DNA from: Myxococcota bacterium
Lineage (GTDB): Bacteria; Myxococcota_A; Polyangia; Fen-1088
Direction of reading: 5' to 3'
Assembly: GCA_025934105.1 (NCBI GenBank)
Contig: JAICYS010000021.1
Location: 1 to 37,886 of the forward strand
DNA length: 37,886 bases
Below are positions 6,958 to 16,930 of this stretch, one piece after another. The translations under genes were made by a program, and so were the position numbers. The notes beneath the pieces were generated by a model that worked only from the letters and a program-made list of their open reading frames with translations, had not been told where the DNA came from and did no database searches. Position 1 is the stretch's first letter, and each line of letters starts with the position of its first letter.

Positions 6958-8415
6958 CTAACGAATCGCCGTGGCGACGGCGGGAGAGGCGGAGCGCAGG
7001 AGCCGAACGAGGGGGGCGGGATAGATGCCGAGCCAGAGCACCCCGGCGACGAGACCGGCGAGCGCCACACCGCTGGCGGCGGAGACTCTGGGTCTGCTGA
7101 AGGGAGCGGCTTCTCCGCCCGTCGAATACATGGCGACCAGGATTCGCAGGTAATAGTAGAGGCCGATCCCGCTATTTAGCACCAGCACGATGAGCAGCGG
7201 CCAGAGTGACGAGGACGCGCCGGCGGCGACGACGTAGAACTTGCCGACGAAGCCCCCGGTCAGGGGGATGGCGGCGAGGGACAGCAGCGCTGTCGAAAGG
7301 GTCGCGGCGAGCCAGGGCCGGCGCCAAAAGAGCCCTCGGTAGTCGTCGAGCTCCTCGGCCTCGTGTTCCCCCGACGAGAGCACCGTGACGACGCCGAACG
7401 CCGCCAGCATGGTGAGCACGTAGGCCGCGAGGTAGTAGCCGATCGCCTCGACGGCCAGGGGACCGCGCGCGCGCAAGGCGATGAGCAGATAGCCGAGGTG
7501 CGCGATCGACGAGTAGGCCAGGATGCGCTTGATGTTCGTCTGTCTGAGCGCGAGGAGGTTGCCTGCGAACATCGACACGACGGCGATGAGGCTGATGACC
7601 AGCGCCAGCGACGGGACGATCTGGGCGTGGACCTGCATGAAGAAGCGCAAGAGCACGGCGAACACGGCGCCCTTCGAGGCTGTGGCGACGAAGGCGGTGA
7701 CCGGCGCGGGCGCGCCCTGGTAGACGTCGGGCGTCCACAGGTGAAACGGCACGAGGGCCAGCTTGAATCCGACTCCGGCAACGACGAGCGCGAGGCCGGT
7801 GAGCCACACGGCGCCGTGTGCGCCTTTGCCGCTGGCGATCAGCTCGGCCATCTTGCCGAAGTCGAGGGTGCCCAGCGCGGCGTAGACCAGCGCCATCCCG
7901 AAGAGCAGGATCGCGGCCGACGCGCCCGCCAGCACCAGATACTTCAGGGCCGCCTCGATGCCGGCTGGTCCCAGCGCCGTCCTTGGCGCCCGATAGCCGA
8001 TCAGCGCATAAAGGGACACGCTCAGGATCTCGAGCCCCAGGAAGAACGACGCGAAGTGGTCGCTCGCGGCGAGCACCGCCGCGCCCATCGTGGCCAGCAG
8101 GAAGAGGACGTAGATCTCGCCGGAGCCGCTCTCTCGCAGGTAGCCGTACGACAGCGCGACGGTCGCCATGCCGGCGACCAGGATCAAGCCGATGAAGAAC
8201 AGCGCGTAACGATCGACGACCAGCAGCGGGCTGGCCGAGCGCGGGGCGTAGCTGGCGGCGACGGGCAGCGCGGCGAAGGCCAGGAGCAACCCCGCGAACG
8301 CCAGGATCGCGGCGGCGCGCTCGCTGCGCGAAAAGCTGATGAGCACGAGATCGGCCACCGCCGCGAGCGCGACCAGGAGCAGCGGACCCAGGACGGCCAC
8401 CTGCGGGTGACTCAC
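6958..8415 (-). CDS. nuoN: NADH-quinone oxidoreductase subunit N (NuoN)
   Basis: An antiporter-like membrane subunit of complex I and last gene of the nuo operon; 485 residues with about 14 hydrophobic helices. The diagnostic Mrp/NuoN stretch FHLWTPDVYQGAPAPV is present, followed by TAFVATASKGAVFAVLLRF, with the conserved lysines expected to carry protons. A YLVLAGASAAILLFG helix lies upstream and a GGFVGKFYV loop downstream. I place the start at GTG 8415, where GTGA overlaps the nuoM stop. An upstream in-frame ATG at 8469 would add 18 hydrophilic residues inside nuoM and is less likely. The gene ends at TAG 6958, with no clear terminator hairpin after it. Confidence 0.93.
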   Translation of the reverse strand: MSHPQVAVLGPLLLVALAAVADLVLISFSRSERAAAILAFAGLLLAFAALPVAASYAPRSASPLLVVDRYALFFIGLILVAGMATVALSYGYLRESGSGEIYVLFLLATMGAAVLAASDHFASFFLGLEILSVSLYALIGYRAPRTALGPAGIEAALKYLVLAGASAAILLFGMALVYAALGTLDFGKMAELIASGKGAHGAVWLTGLALVVAGVGFKLALVPFHLWTPDVYQGAPAPVTAFVATASKGAVFAVLLRFFMQVHAQIVPSLALVISLIAVVSMFAGNLLALRQTNIKRILAYSSIAHLGYLLIALRARGPLAVEAIGYYLAAYVLTMLAAFGVVTVLSSGEHEAEELDDYRGLFWRRPWLAATLSTALLSLAAIPLTGGFVGKFYVVAAGASSSLWPLLIVLVLNSGIGLYYYLRILVAMYSTGGEAAPFSRPRVSAASGVALAGLVAGVLWLGIYPAPLVRLLRSASPAVATAIR

Positions 8416-10028
8416 GGCCGACTCCGGCTCGCATGGCAGCCCGTGGCGAAAGTCGAACCGAGCCGACACGCGCCCGTCGGGGCGGGGCGAGGCGCCGACG
8501 CGCCGAGGTCGTCACGCGAGCGGCGAAGCGGCAGACGCCTCTGCCCCGCCCTTCGCGGCGAGGCGGAGACTGTCGTGACGCGTTCATAGGGGGGCAGATG
8601 CGCCAGGGCGCCGGTGACGCGGTCGAGGACCGGCTGCGGGTACAGCCCGAGCCAGAGGATGCCCACCACCAGCACGGCCTGGGCGGTCACATCTCGGGCC
8701 GACAGATCGCGCGTCGTCCAGGCTTTCCCTCGCGGCCCGTGGAAGACCCGCTGCACGATCCAGAGGGAGTAGATCGTCGCCGGCACCAGCCCGACTGCCG
8801 CGACGACGGCGATGATCGGATGGGTGGGCCAGGTTCCGGCCAGGACCAGGAATTCCCCCACGAAGTTGCCGAGGCCGGGCAGGCCGAGCGAGGCCATGGC
8901 GAAGAACATCCCGACGGCGCCCATCCTGGGGACGGCGCTCCAGAGTCCCCCCATCTTGCGGAGCTCGCGGGTGTGCAGCCGCTCCTGCAGGGAGCCGGCC
9001 AGCATGAACAACGCGCCGGTCGAGAGGCCGTGGCAGATCATCTGCATCACGGCGCCCTGAAACGCCATGGTGCTGCCGGCGAAGATCCCGACCAGGACAA
9101 AGCCCAGGTGGCTGACGCTGGTGTAGGCGATCAGCCGTTTCAGGTCTGGCTGCGCGAACGCGAGCACCGCGCCGTAGTGGATCCCGACCACGCCCACCAC
9201 CAGCGCGATCGGCGCGAACGCGCTGGCGGCGGAGGGAAACAGCGGCACGACAAAGCGCAAGAGGCCGTAGGCGCCGGTCTTCAGCAAGAGGCCGGCGAGG
9301 ATCACGCTACCCGCGGTGGGCGCCTCGGTGTGGGCGTCGGGCAGCCAGGTGTGAAGCGGCACCGCCGGCAGCTTGACCAGGAACGCGATGACGAAGCCCA
9401 GCATCAGCCAGCGCGCGGTCGGCGCGGCCATGGGCGTGCCGAGCAGCGCCAGGTAATCGAACGTGTAGACGCCGGTGGCGGCGTGGTGCACCCACCAGAG
9501 GCCGAGGATGCCGAGCAACATCAGCAGCCCGCTCAGCTGAGTGAAGATGAAGAACTTGATGGCTGCGTAGGTGCGGCGCTCGTGACCCCAGATGCCGATG
9601 AGGAAGTACATCGGCACGAGCATCAGCTCCCAGAAGAAGGCGAACAGGAACAGATCGAGCGTCAGGAAGACGCCCAGCACGCCGACCAGGCTCCCCATCA
9701 AATTCAGGTGGAAGAACCCGACCCGCTCGGTAATCTCCGTCCACGAGGCCAGGACCGACACGATCCCCAGGACCAGTGTCAGGAGCACCATCAGCAGGCT
9801 GACGCCGTCGACGGCCAGATGGACGCGGATGCCCAGCTCGGGGATCCAGGGCCGATCGAGCTGCGCGGTCCAGCCGCCGGCGCGCGGGACCAACGTGGCG
9901 ACGGCCAGGACCAGATCGAGGAGCAACGTCCCCACACAGATCCAGCGCGGTGCCGAACCGTGGCGGCCCAGCGCCCAGGCGAGGAGACCGCCGGCGAGCG
10001 GAATCAGGATGAGCGCCGCGAGGATCAT
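8412..10028 (-). CDS. nuoM: NADH-quinone oxidoreductase subunit M (NuoM)
   Basis: A 538-residue proton-pumping antiporter-like subunit of the complex I membrane arm. The family signature LHTWLPDAHTEAPTAGS and the following LAGLLLKTGAYGLLRF are intact, as is the helix bearing AFFWELMLVPMYFLIGIWG with its conserved glutamate. The start ATG at 10028 overlaps the nuoL stop as ATGA, indicating translational coupling. The C-terminus after the last helix carries about 45 extra Arg/Ser/Pro-rich residues (from roughly ASPRRAGQRR on) that are not typical of NuoM and may be an unconserved tail. Confidence 0.94.
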   Translation of the reverse strand: MILAALILIPLAGGLLAWALGRHGSAPRWICVGTLLLDLVLAVATLVPRAGGWTAQLDRPWIPELGIRVHLAVDGVSLLMVLLTLVLGIVSVLASWTEITERVGFFHLNLMGSLVGVLGVFLTLDLFLFAFFWELMLVPMYFLIGIWGHERRTYAAIKFFIFTQLSGLLMLLGILGLWWVHHAATGVYTFDYLALLGTPMAAPTARWLMLGFVIAFLVKLPAVPLHTWLPDAHTEAPTAGSVILAGLLLKTGAYGLLRFVVPLFPSAASAFAPIALVVGVVGIHYGAVLAFAQPDLKRLIAYTSVSHLGFVLVGIFAGSTMAFQGAVMQMICHGLSTGALFMLAGSLQERLHTRELRKMGGLWSAVPRMGAVGMFFAMASLGLPGLGNFVGEFLVLAGTWPTHPIIAVVAAVGLVPATIYSLWIVQRVFHGPRGKAWTTRDLSARDVTAQAVLVVGILWLGLYPQPVLDRVTGALAHLPPYERVTTVSASPRRAGQRRLPLRRSRDDLGASAPRPAPTGACRLGSTFATGCHASRSRP

Positions 10029-11911
10029 GCGAAGAGCACGATGGCGATGACGATCACCGCGCCGGCGACGATGCTCATCGCGTACCAGCGCAGGTGACCA
10101 GTTTCGCTGCGACTCAACATGCGGCCGAGCCCGCGCGTCCCCAGCGCGACGCCGCGAAATGGCTGGTCGATGGCGTCGCTTTGATCGACGCGCGCAAACC
10201 AGCGATAGGGACGTTCGATGAGCCAGCCGTAAAGAACGTCGAAGCCCCAGTCGGCCGACCAGAACCGGGCGAGGTGGCGTGTGAGGGGCCCGCGGGGCAG
10301 GACGGCGACGACCCTCGGGAAGCGAAGATAGGCGGCCCAGGCGATCGCAATCCCGCCGAGGGCGACGGCCCCGGCGATCAACTCGAGCAGCGCCTCCAGG
10401 CCGACGCCCATTTCGCGGCCGGCCGGCAGGGCGGATCTCATGAACGTCGAAAACACCGGGAGGTTCCCCAGCGTGCGCGGTACCTCGACGAGGCCGCCGA
10501 CGGCCGACAGGATCGCCAGAATCACCAGCGGCACCAGCAGGCGTCCCCGGCGCGCCACCGTCGGCGCTGTCTTCTCCTGGCCGAAGAAGACCAGGAAGAC
10601 GACGCGAAAGGTGTAGATGGCGGTGAGGAGCGTGCCGACGATTCCCGCCGCCCAGAGCCAGTGGCCACCGGCGCCGGCTGTCCACGTCTCGTCGAGGATC
10701 CAGTCCTTGCTGTAAAAGCCGGCGGTCACGATCGGGAACCCGGACAGAGACGCGCCGGCGATAAGGAAGGTCCAAAAGGCGACCGGCAACGAGCGCCGCA
10801 ACGCCCCCATCTTGTAGATGTCATGCTCGTGTCCCAGTGCATCGATGACCACGCCCGCTGCCAGGAACAGCAGCGACTTGAAGAGGGCGTGAGTCATGAA
10901 GTGCAAGATGGCCGCCGACCAGGCGCCCACGCCGAGCGCCAGGAACATGTAGCCGATCTGACTCATGGTCGAGTATGCGAGCACGCGCTTGATGTCGCGC
11001 TGGAAGAGCGCGCTCACGCCGGCGAGGAGCAGCGTGGCGGCGCCGATGATCGCGACCGCGAGCGCGGCGGCCGGCGCGAGCTCGAACAACGTGTGTGTGC
11101 GGGCGATCAGGTACACGCCCGCGGTCACCATCGTCGCCGCGTGGATCAGCGCGGAGACTGGGGTCGGGCCGGCCATCGCGTCGGGAAGCCAGGTCTGCAG
11201 GGGGAGCTGAGCGGATTTTCCGACCGCGCCGCCGACCAGCAGCAGCGCCGCCGCGAGCGGCGCCCCGCTGCCTTTCAGCCAGACCTGCGGCGCCGCCTCC
11301 AACATCTTCTGGAGGTCCAGCGTCCCGAGCCGGGTGAACAAGAAGAAGATCCCGACGGCCAGCGACACGTCCCCGATTCGCGTCACGATGAAGGCCTTCT
11401 GGGCCGCCCGGCCGTTGACCTGGTCCTTGTACCAAAACCCGATCAGGAGGTAGCTGCACAGGCCCACGCCTTCCCAGCCCAGATAGAGGAGCAGCAGATT
11501 GTCGGCCAGGACCAGCGTCAGCATCGAGGCCACGAACAGGTTCATGTACGCGAAGAACCGCGCGTAGCCCTCCTCGTTCTCCATCGAGGCGGACGCGTAC
11601 AGGTGGATGAGGAAGGAGACCACCGCGACCACCACCATCATCACCAGCGAGAGCGCGTCGAGTCGGAGGCCGATGGTGGGTCGAAACGTCGAGACCGAGA
11701 TCCAGCGCCAGAGGGTCTGCGAATAAGCGTGGCCGGCCGGGGGCGCGGCCACGAATCGAACGGCGACGGCGAGCGCGGTCGCCGCCGAGAGGGCCACCGC
11801 CCCCACGCCGACGGTGGCGACAGCGCGGCGGGGCATCCGGAAGCCCGCCAGCGCCAGCACCACGAAGCCGGCGAGGGGAAGCGCGGCGATGAGCCACAGG
11901 AGCCGGAGCAT
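10025..11911 (-). CDS. nuoL: NADH-quinone oxidoreductase subunit L (NuoL)
   Basis: A 628-residue distal antiporter-like subunit, close to the usual length of about 610-650. Signatures in order: ENEEGYARFFAYMNLF, the glutamate-bearing LGWEGVGLCSYLLIGFW, GKSAQLPLQTWLPDAMAG with the adjacent PTPVSALIHAATMVTAGVY, and TMSQIGYMFLALG. The C-terminal part contains the segment before the last helix (GFDVLYGWLIERPYRW) that corresponds to the long lateral helix and anchor of NuoL. The ATG at 11911 lies one base after the nuoK stop, and the stop overlaps nuoM. Confidence 0.95.
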   Translation of the reverse strand: MLRLLWLIAALPLAGFVVLALAGFRMPRRAVATVGVGAVALSAATALAVAVRFVAAPPAGHAYSQTLWRWISVSTFRPTIGLRLDALSLVMMVVVAVVSFLIHLYASASMENEEGYARFFAYMNLFVASMLTLVLADNLLLLYLGWEGVGLCSYLLIGFWYKDQVNGRAAQKAFIVTRIGDVSLAVGIFFLFTRLGTLDLQKMLEAAPQVWLKGSGAPLAAALLLVGGAVGKSAQLPLQTWLPDAMAGPTPVSALIHAATMVTAGVYLIARTHTLFELAPAAALAVAIIGAATLLLAGVSALFQRDIKRVLAYSTMSQIGYMFLALGVGAWSAAILHFMTHALFKSLLFLAAGVVIDALGHEHDIYKMGALRRSLPVAFWTFLIAGASLSGFPIVTAGFYSKDWILDETWTAGAGGHWLWAAGIVGTLLTAIYTFRVVFLVFFGQEKTAPTVARRGRLLVPLVILAILSAVGGLVEVPRTLGNLPVFSTFMRSALPAGREMGVGLEALLELIAGAVALGGIAIAWAAYLRFPRVVAVLPRGPLTRHLARFWSADWGFDVLYGWLIERPYRWFARVDQSDAIDQPFRGVALGTRGLGRMLSRSETGHLRWYAMSIVAGAVIVIAIVLFA

Positions 11912-11912
11912 C

Positions 11913-12221
11913 TCAGCCGCGCAAGTTCGACGCGATGTCCGCGTCGAGCGTGCTCCATTGGTGGTGCAGCCGCAGGACCAGCGCCAGGCCCACCGACACC
12001 TCGGCCGCCGCCATCGCCAGGACGAACAAGAACATCACCTGGCCGTCCGCCGCGTGCCAGCGAGCGCCGGCCGCCACGAACGCCAGTCCCGCGGCGTTCA
12101 ACATGATCTCGATCGACATCAGGATGAAGATGACGTTTCGACGGACGAGGACGCCCACCAGGCCCATCGCGAAGAGCAGGCCGGCCAGGGCGAGCACCGT
12201 GTCCATCGGGACGGCAAGCAT
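11913..12221 (-). CDS. nuoK: NADH-quinone oxidoreductase subunit K (NuoK)
   Basis: A 102-residue subunit with three membrane helices. It has the two membrane glutamates of the family, in SIEIMLNAAGL and AAAEVSVGLALVL, which form part of the central hydrophilic axis. The start ATG 12221 shares a base with the nuoJ stop (TGATG). An internal ATG at 12206 (MDTVLALAGL) is a possible alternative that would give the shorter N-terminus common in the family. Confidence 0.93.
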   Translation of the reverse strand: MLAVPMDTVLALAGLLFAMGLVGVLVRRNVIFILMSIEIMLNAAGLAFVAAGARWHAADGQVMFLFVLAMAAAEVSVGLALVLRLHHQWSTLDADIASNLRG

Positions 12222-12736
12222 CAGATCGTTCCCTTGGCATCGGCGGCGCGTGGGGGGCGCGCCAGGTGCAGGGCTCCGACCAGCCCCGCCAGCAGCAGCA
12301 GCGAAGCCAGCTCGAGGCCGATGAAATAGACGCCGAAGAGCCGTTGGCCGACCTGCTTGGGCGTGACGAGGCCGAAGCCGGCCTCGACGGACGCCGAAGT
12401 GGCGACCGCGTAGACCAGCTCGGCGGCCAGGATGACCGCGAGTACGCCGGGCCCGATCCAGATGGCCGGCGTGAGCCAGGCGCGCTCTTGCTCGACCGAG
12501 CCCGGACCCAAGTTGAGCATCATCATCACGAAGATGAAGACCACCATGATCGCGGCGGCGTAGATGATGACCTCCAGCGCGGCCACGAAGGGCGCGCCGA
12601 GTTGGTAGAAGATGATCGCAACCGCGAGCAGCGAGATGATGAGGTAGAGAAGCGCGTGAACCGCGCTGGCGCGGGTCACGACCATGAAGGTCGCCACCAG
12701 CGCGATCGCTGCGGCCACGTAGAACGTCGCGCTCAC
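12221..12736 (-). CDS. nuoJ: NADH-quinone oxidoreductase subunit J (NuoJ)
   Basis: A 171-residue membrane subunit with five apolar helices. The conserved third-helix block [20 protein letters not shown], containing the pi-bulge region of NuoJ, is clear, and MLNLGPG follows. The start is GTG 12736, overlapping the nuoI stop as GTGA; no ATG is available nearby and the length then agrees with the family. The last 30 residues ([16 protein letters not shown]) form a short hydrophilic tail. Confidence 0.92.
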   Translation of the reverse strand: MSATFYVAAAIALVATFMVVTRASAVHALLYLIISLLAVAIIFYQLGAPFVAALEVIIYAAAIMVVFIFVMMMLNLGPGSVEQERAWLTPAIWIGPGVLAVILAAELVYAVATSASVEAGFGLVTPKQVGQRLFGVYFIGLELASLLLLAGLVGALHLARPPRAADAKGTI

Positions 12737-13248
12737 GGCAAGAGACTCCGAACGTCGACGGGGGGGCGCTCGTTCTCGGCCTCTCCCTTGTCCTTGCCGC
12801 CGATGGCCAGCCCGGCGATGCGATAAAAGTTGTAGCCGGGATACTTCCCCTGCCCGCTGATGAGGAGGTCGTCCTTCTCGTAGACCAGATTCGCCCGCTG
12901 GTACTCGCCCATCTCGTAGTCCGGCGTGAGCTGGATGGCGTAGGTGGGGCAGGCGTCCTCGCAATAGCCACAGAAGATGCAGCGAGAAAAGTTGATGCGG
13001 AAGAAGTCCGGGTAGCGCCGGCCGTGATCGTCCTCGGTCGCTTGCAGGGCGATGCAATCGACCGGGCAGGCGACGGCGCACAGGTAGCAGGCCACGCAGC
13101 GCTCCTGCCCGTCCGGATCGCGCGACAGGATGATCCTGCCGCGCCAGCGCGGCGGCAGCGGCGCTTTGTGTTCCGGATACTGCACGGTGACCCGACGTCG
13201 GAACATGTGAAGGAAGACGAGCCACAGGGACCGCAACTGGCTGAACAT
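12733..13248 (-). CDS. nuoI: NADH-quinone oxidoreductase subunit I (NuoI), 2x[4Fe-4S]
   Basis: A 171-residue peripheral-arm subunit that carries clusters N6a and N6b between NuoG and NuoB. The first ferredoxin motif is C51-x2-C54-x2-C57-x3-C61-P and the second is C90-x2-C93-x2-C96-x3-C100-P. The N-terminal amphipathic helix ([21 protein letters not shown]) is typical and docks on NuoH. GGAGG stands close before ATG 13248, one of the clearest ribosome sites in this operon. Confidence 0.95.
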   Translation of the reverse strand: MFSQLRSLWLVFLHMFRRRVTVQYPEHKAPLPPRWRGRIILSRDPDGQERCVACYLCAVACPVDCIALQATEDDHGRRYPDFFRINFSRCIFCGYCEDACPTYAIQLTPDYEMGEYQRANLVYEKDDLLISGQGKYPGYNFYRIAGLAIGGKDKGEAENERPPVDVRSLLP

Positions 13249-13257
13249 CGACGCCTC

Positions 13258-14214
13258 CTAACGTTTCAACCCGATGACGACCGCCGCGGTGACCGAGAGG
13301 TTCAACAGGCTGAGCGGCAAGAGCACCTTCCAGCCATAGGCCATGAGCTGGTCATAGCGGGGCCGCGGCAGCGCCGCGCGCAGCAGGATGAAAAACGCGA
13401 TGAACGCGAAGGTCTTGAGAAGGAACCAGACCAGCGGCGGCAGCCAGGGCCCCAGCCATCCTCCAAAAAAGAGGGTGGTGATCATCGCCGAGATGAGCGT
13501 GATCCCCAGGTACTCGCCGACGAAGAACAGGCCGAACTTCATCCCCGAATATTCGCTGTGGAAGCCCGCCACCAGCTCGCTCTCGGCTTCGGGGAGATCG
13601 AACGGCAAGCGGCGGGTCTCGGCGACGCCGGCGACCAGGAAGATGACCAGCCCCACCGCCTGCGGGATGCAAAACCAGAGGTGGCGCTGCGCCTCGACGA
13701 TCGCGCGGAGGTTGAAAGAGCCGGCGATCAGCACCACGCCCATGAGCGACAGGCCCATGAACACCTCGTAGCTCAGCATCTGAGCTGCCGCGCGCAGACC
13801 GCCGAGCAGCGCGTACTTGCTGTCCGAGGCCCAGCCTCCCAGCACCACGCTGTAGACCCCGAGCGAAGACATGGCGAGAAAGAACAGCAGCCCGACGTTG
13901 AGGTCGATGACGCCGATCCCGGGCGCGACCGGCACCACCGCGAACGACAGCAGCACCGTCACCACGATCACCGCGGGCGCCATGACGAACACCGGCCGAT
14001 CGGCGAACGGAGGGATCCAGTCCTCTTTGGTCAGGAGCTTGATCGCGTCGGCGACCACCTGCAGCAGGCCAAACGGCCCCACGCGGTTGGGCCCGTATCG
14101 GTCCTGCCACAGCGCCAGGAGCCGCCGCTCCACCCAGATGAGGCCGGCCGCGATCGACAAGGCGACCAGGAGGACGCCAATGACGTTCACGAGGCCATGC
14201 GCGAGCGGATTCAC
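13258..14214 (-). CDS. nuoH: NADH-quinone oxidoreductase subunit H (NuoH)
   Basis: A 318-residue membrane subunit at the junction of the two arms; it forms much of the quinone chamber. Conserved family segments seen are [29 protein letters not shown], and the loop [20 protein letters not shown] followed by [19 protein letters not shown]. The start is GTG 14214, four bases after the nuoG stop, giving the expected length. The frame stays open far upstream within nuoG, but that part is the antisense-like Arg/Ser-rich noise of another frame. Confidence 0.94.
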   Translation of the reverse strand: MNPLAHGLVNVIGVLLVALSIAAGLIWVERRLLALWQDRYGPNRVGPFGLLQVVADAIKLLTKEDWIPPFADRPVFVMAPAVIVVTVLLSFAVVPVAPGIGVIDLNVGLLFFLAMSSLGVYSVVLGGWASDSKYALLGGLRAAAQMLSYEVFMGLSLMGVVLIAGSFNLRAIVEAQRHLWFCIPQAVGLVIFLVAGVAETRRLPFDLPEAESELVAGFHSEYSGMKFGLFFVGEYLGITLISAMITTLFFGGWLGPWLPPLVWFLLKTFAFIAFFILLRAALPRPRYDQLMAYGWKVLLPLSLLNLSVTAAVVIGLKR

Positions 14215-14218
14215 GGCG

Positions 14219-16930
14219 TCACCTGGTCCCTGCGATGCTGCCCCAGGCCGGAAGCACGACCCCCCGCACCGCGGGAAGGACCATCGACAAGCCGGCGACG
14301 CCGCGGGGAATCGCGGGGGACACGCGCACCGCCAGGGACCAGGCGCGGTCGCCCAGCGTGAGGACGACCTGCCCGCCCGCCACGACGCCGACCGCCCCGG
14401 CGTCATCCGGGTGCAAGGCGAGCCGCGCCGCCGGCGTCCGCTCGGCGACTCCCGGCGAGAGCCGGCTCAGCTCTTCCGACCCGAAGAGGCTGTAGGCAGG
14501 GACGACCAGCCACTTCCCCGCCACGGCGGAGAACGGCGGGGGCGGCGCGGCGAAGTAGACCGCCGCCTCCGGCTTCGGAGAGAGGACGCGCACGCCCGAA
14601 TCACCGCCGCGCAGCGGGCCGCCCACCTCCTCCTGGAACCGGTTCAGCGATTGAATCGAGTTCCAGCCCGGCGACCAGAAGAAGGGCTGAAGCGGCGGCG
14701 GCGGTTGGTCCGGGTAGCCCTCCATCGAATGGGCGAGAGGAGAGTCGGGGTCCACCGGGGGCGGCGGCTCGTGGACCCTGATCTGCGCGAGCACGGCGGT
14801 GCGCCCGCTGGCGCGATGGGTCTCGCGCGGAACCCGCTGCCCGGCGGCGCGAAACCCGGATGAAGGCGCGGCCTCCGTCACGCGCGCCAGCGCCGGCACG
14901 TCCTCGGCGACCGCCGCCAGAGCCTGGTCGAGGCTGGACCAGCGCTCTTTGCGACCCAGCGCAGCCGCCAGCTCATTCAGCCAGCGCCAGCTGGCGCGAA
15001 CCTCGCCGGCCGGGGCGAACGTATCGAAGAAGCGCTGCGCCCGGCCCTCGCTCGAGATCAAGGTCCCCGAGGATTCGGCGAAGGTGGCGGCCGGCAGGAC
15101 GACCTCGGCGCGGCGAGCCGTCTCGGTCAAGAGGTGATCGATCACCACCAGGTGCCGTGCGCCGCCCAGCAGCGCCGCGGCCATTTCCTCGTCGACGCGA
15201 GTCAAGAGGTCGTTCTCGAGGACCAGGACCGTATCGGCGGCTCCGCGGGTGAGCGCCGCCAGCGCATCTTCCAGACTTCCGCCCCCGAGCATCGCGACGC
15301 CGACGCTGTTGCACTCGGGAACGACCAGCGAAAGCTGCGCGTCTTTGCCCCGACGCTTCAGCGCCCAGGCGACGTTCGCCGCGCCCTGCAGCGCCGCCTC
15401 GCATCCGCCGGTGGTGCCGGCCACGATGATCGGCCGCGTGGCGGCGGCAAGAGCGCCGGCGATTCGCCGCGCCAGCGCCCGAAGGCCGTCACTGGCGCCG
15501 CCGGCGGCGGGCGCCTCGGCGTCGATCTCGTGCGCCACGGCATAAGCCAATCGGGCAAGGTCGTCGGGCGCGCCTCGATACGTCGCGGCCGCCACATCGT
15601 CGAGCAGCGTCTCCCCGGTGGCGGCGATGAACAGCGGCCCCTTGTCGTTCTGAATCGACTCCCGGACGGCGGCGTCCAGCCAGCGCGGGATGCCGAGCGC
15701 GTCGGGGATCTCCATCGGCGCCTGGCGCACCAGCTGGCGGAGCGCGAGCGCCAGCCGCGGCGCGACATTGGCCACGTCTTCCCCGACGACCAACGCAGCG
15801 TCGGCGGTCTCGACGTCGTGCAGGCTGGCCGAGCGCGCCGGGCCGCCTTGCAAGACCGAGAGCGCGCCCGCCAACAGCCGCCGCTCTTGCTCGCAGACGC
15901 CCAGATGAAACCGCTCCTTGCCGACCAGCGAGCGCAGCGCGACGTTGGCCTCCACCGACGCGCGCGGCGAGCCGATGCCGATGACCCGCGAGGGCTCGGC
16001 GCACAGCCGCGCCACCAGCGCGATCGCCGCCGCACCCGTCATCGGCTCCGGCCGGGCGTCCGAGCGCTCGCGCCGCAGAGGCGTGCGAACGCGTTCGGCG
16101 CTGTTGACGAACTGATACCCGAACCGACCCCGGTCGCAGAGGAAGTACCCGTTGACCTGCTGGTGGTAGCGGTTGCGGATGCGCCGCAGCTGGCCGTACC
16201 GCTCGCCGGGCAGCGTGTTGCAGCCGACCGCGCAGTGCACGCACACCGACGGCGACGTCTGCAGGTCCCACTTTCGCGTGAAGTGCTTTTTCAGCGTCTT
16301 GTCGTCGAAGACACCGGTCGGGCAGACCTCGATGAGGTTGCCCGAAAACCCGCTCTCGAGAGGGCCGTCGCTGTGCCGCCCGAAGTAGACGTCGTCGTGG
16401 CTGCCGAAGACGTCGAAGTCGCGCCCGCCCGCGTAGTCACGATAGAAGCGCACGCACCGGTAGCATTCGATGCAGCGGTTCATCTCGTGGTTGACGAAGG
16501 GTCCGAGGTCCTGGTTTCGAAAGGTGCGCTTGGTGAACCGGTAGCGGCGATAGTCGTGGCCGGTCATGACGGTCATGTCCTGCAGGTGGCACTCGCCCCC
16601 CTCGTCGCACACCGGGCAATCGTGCGGATGGTTGACCATCAGCCATTCGATGACGCTGGCGCGAAATTCACGCGCGTCCGGGTCTTCGATCGAGATGCGC
16701 GTGCCGTCGGCGGCGGGCGTCATGCACGCCATCACGATCTTGCCGCGGGTGTCGTGTTCGTCGCGGAACTGCTTGACCGCGCATTGCCGGCACGCCCCCA
16801 CCGAGCCCATCGCCGGGTGCCAGCAGAAGTAGGGCAGATCGAGCCCCAGCGTCAGGCAGGCGTGCAGCAGGTTCTGCGCGGCGTCGACGCGGTGCTCGCG
16901 GCCGTCGATGTGGACCGTCGCCGCCTTCAT
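14219..16930 (-). CDS. nuoG: NADH-quinone oxidoreductase subunit G (NuoG)
   Basis: The largest peripheral-arm subunit (903 residues), carrying the iron-sulfur wire. N1b: C36, C47, C50, C69. N5: H101, C105, C108, C114, in [15 protein letters not shown]4: C153, C156, C159 and C203. A fourth motif, C230-x2-C233-x3-C237-x27-C265, matches the extra N7 cluster found only in some bacteria such as E. coli and Thermus. A molybdopterin-oxidoreductase-like domain without Mo ligands fills the rest and ends in an OB-like beta domain (residues about 790-890). Start ATG 16930 overlaps the nuoF stop (ATGA). The same frame runs open to 18628, but only the portion from 16930 is NuoG. Confidence 0.95.
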   Translation of the reverse strand: MKAATVHIDGREHRVDAAQNLLHACLTLGLDLPYFCWHPAMGSVGACRQCAVKQFRDEHDTRGKIVMACMTPAADGTRISIEDPDAREFRASVIEWLMVNHPHDCPVCDEGGECHLQDMTVMTGHDYRRYRFTKRTFRNQDLGPFVNHEMNRCIECYRCVRFYRDYAGGRDFDVFGSHDDVYFGRHSDGPLESGFSGNLIEVCPTGVFDDKTLKKHFTRKWDLQTSPSVCVHCAVGCNTLPGERYGQLRRIRNRYHQQVNGYFLCDRGRFGYQFVNSAERVRTPLRRERSDARPEPMTGAAAIALVARLCAEPSRVIGIGSPRASVEANVALRSLVGKERFHLGVCEQERRLLAGALSVLQGGPARSASLHDVETADAALVVGEDVANVAPRLALALRQLVRQAPMEIPDALGIPRWLDAAVRESIQNDKGPLFIAATGETLLDDVAAATYRGAPDDLARLAYAVAHEIDAEAPAAGGASDGLRALARRIAGALAAATRPIIVAGTTGGCEAALQGAANVAWALKRRGKDAQLSLVVPECNSVGVAMLGGGSLEDALAALTRGAADTVLVLENDLLTRVDEEMAAALLGGARHLVVIDHLLTETARRAEVVLPAATFAESSGTLISSEGRAQRFFDTFAPAGEVRASWRWLNELAAALGRKERWSSLDQALAAVAEDVPALARVTEAAPSSGFRAAGQRVPRETHRASGRTAVLAQIRVHEPPPPVDPDSPLAHSMEGYPDQPPPPLQPFFWSPGWNSIQSLNRFQEEVGGPLRGGDSGVRVLSPKPEAAVYFAAPPPPFSAVAGKWLVVPAYSLFGSEELSRLSPGVAERTPAARLALHPDDAGAVGVVAGGQVVLTLGDRAWSLAVRVSPAIPRGVAGLSMVLPAVRGVVLPAWGSIAGTR

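Noticed and set aside
8433-10097. Long plus-strand frames opposite nuoM, nuoL, nuoG and narG (hundreds of codons)
   Set aside because: They are rich in Arg, Glu, Gln, His and Asp with no domains, a typical antisense shadow of GC-rich genes whose sense frames are certain.
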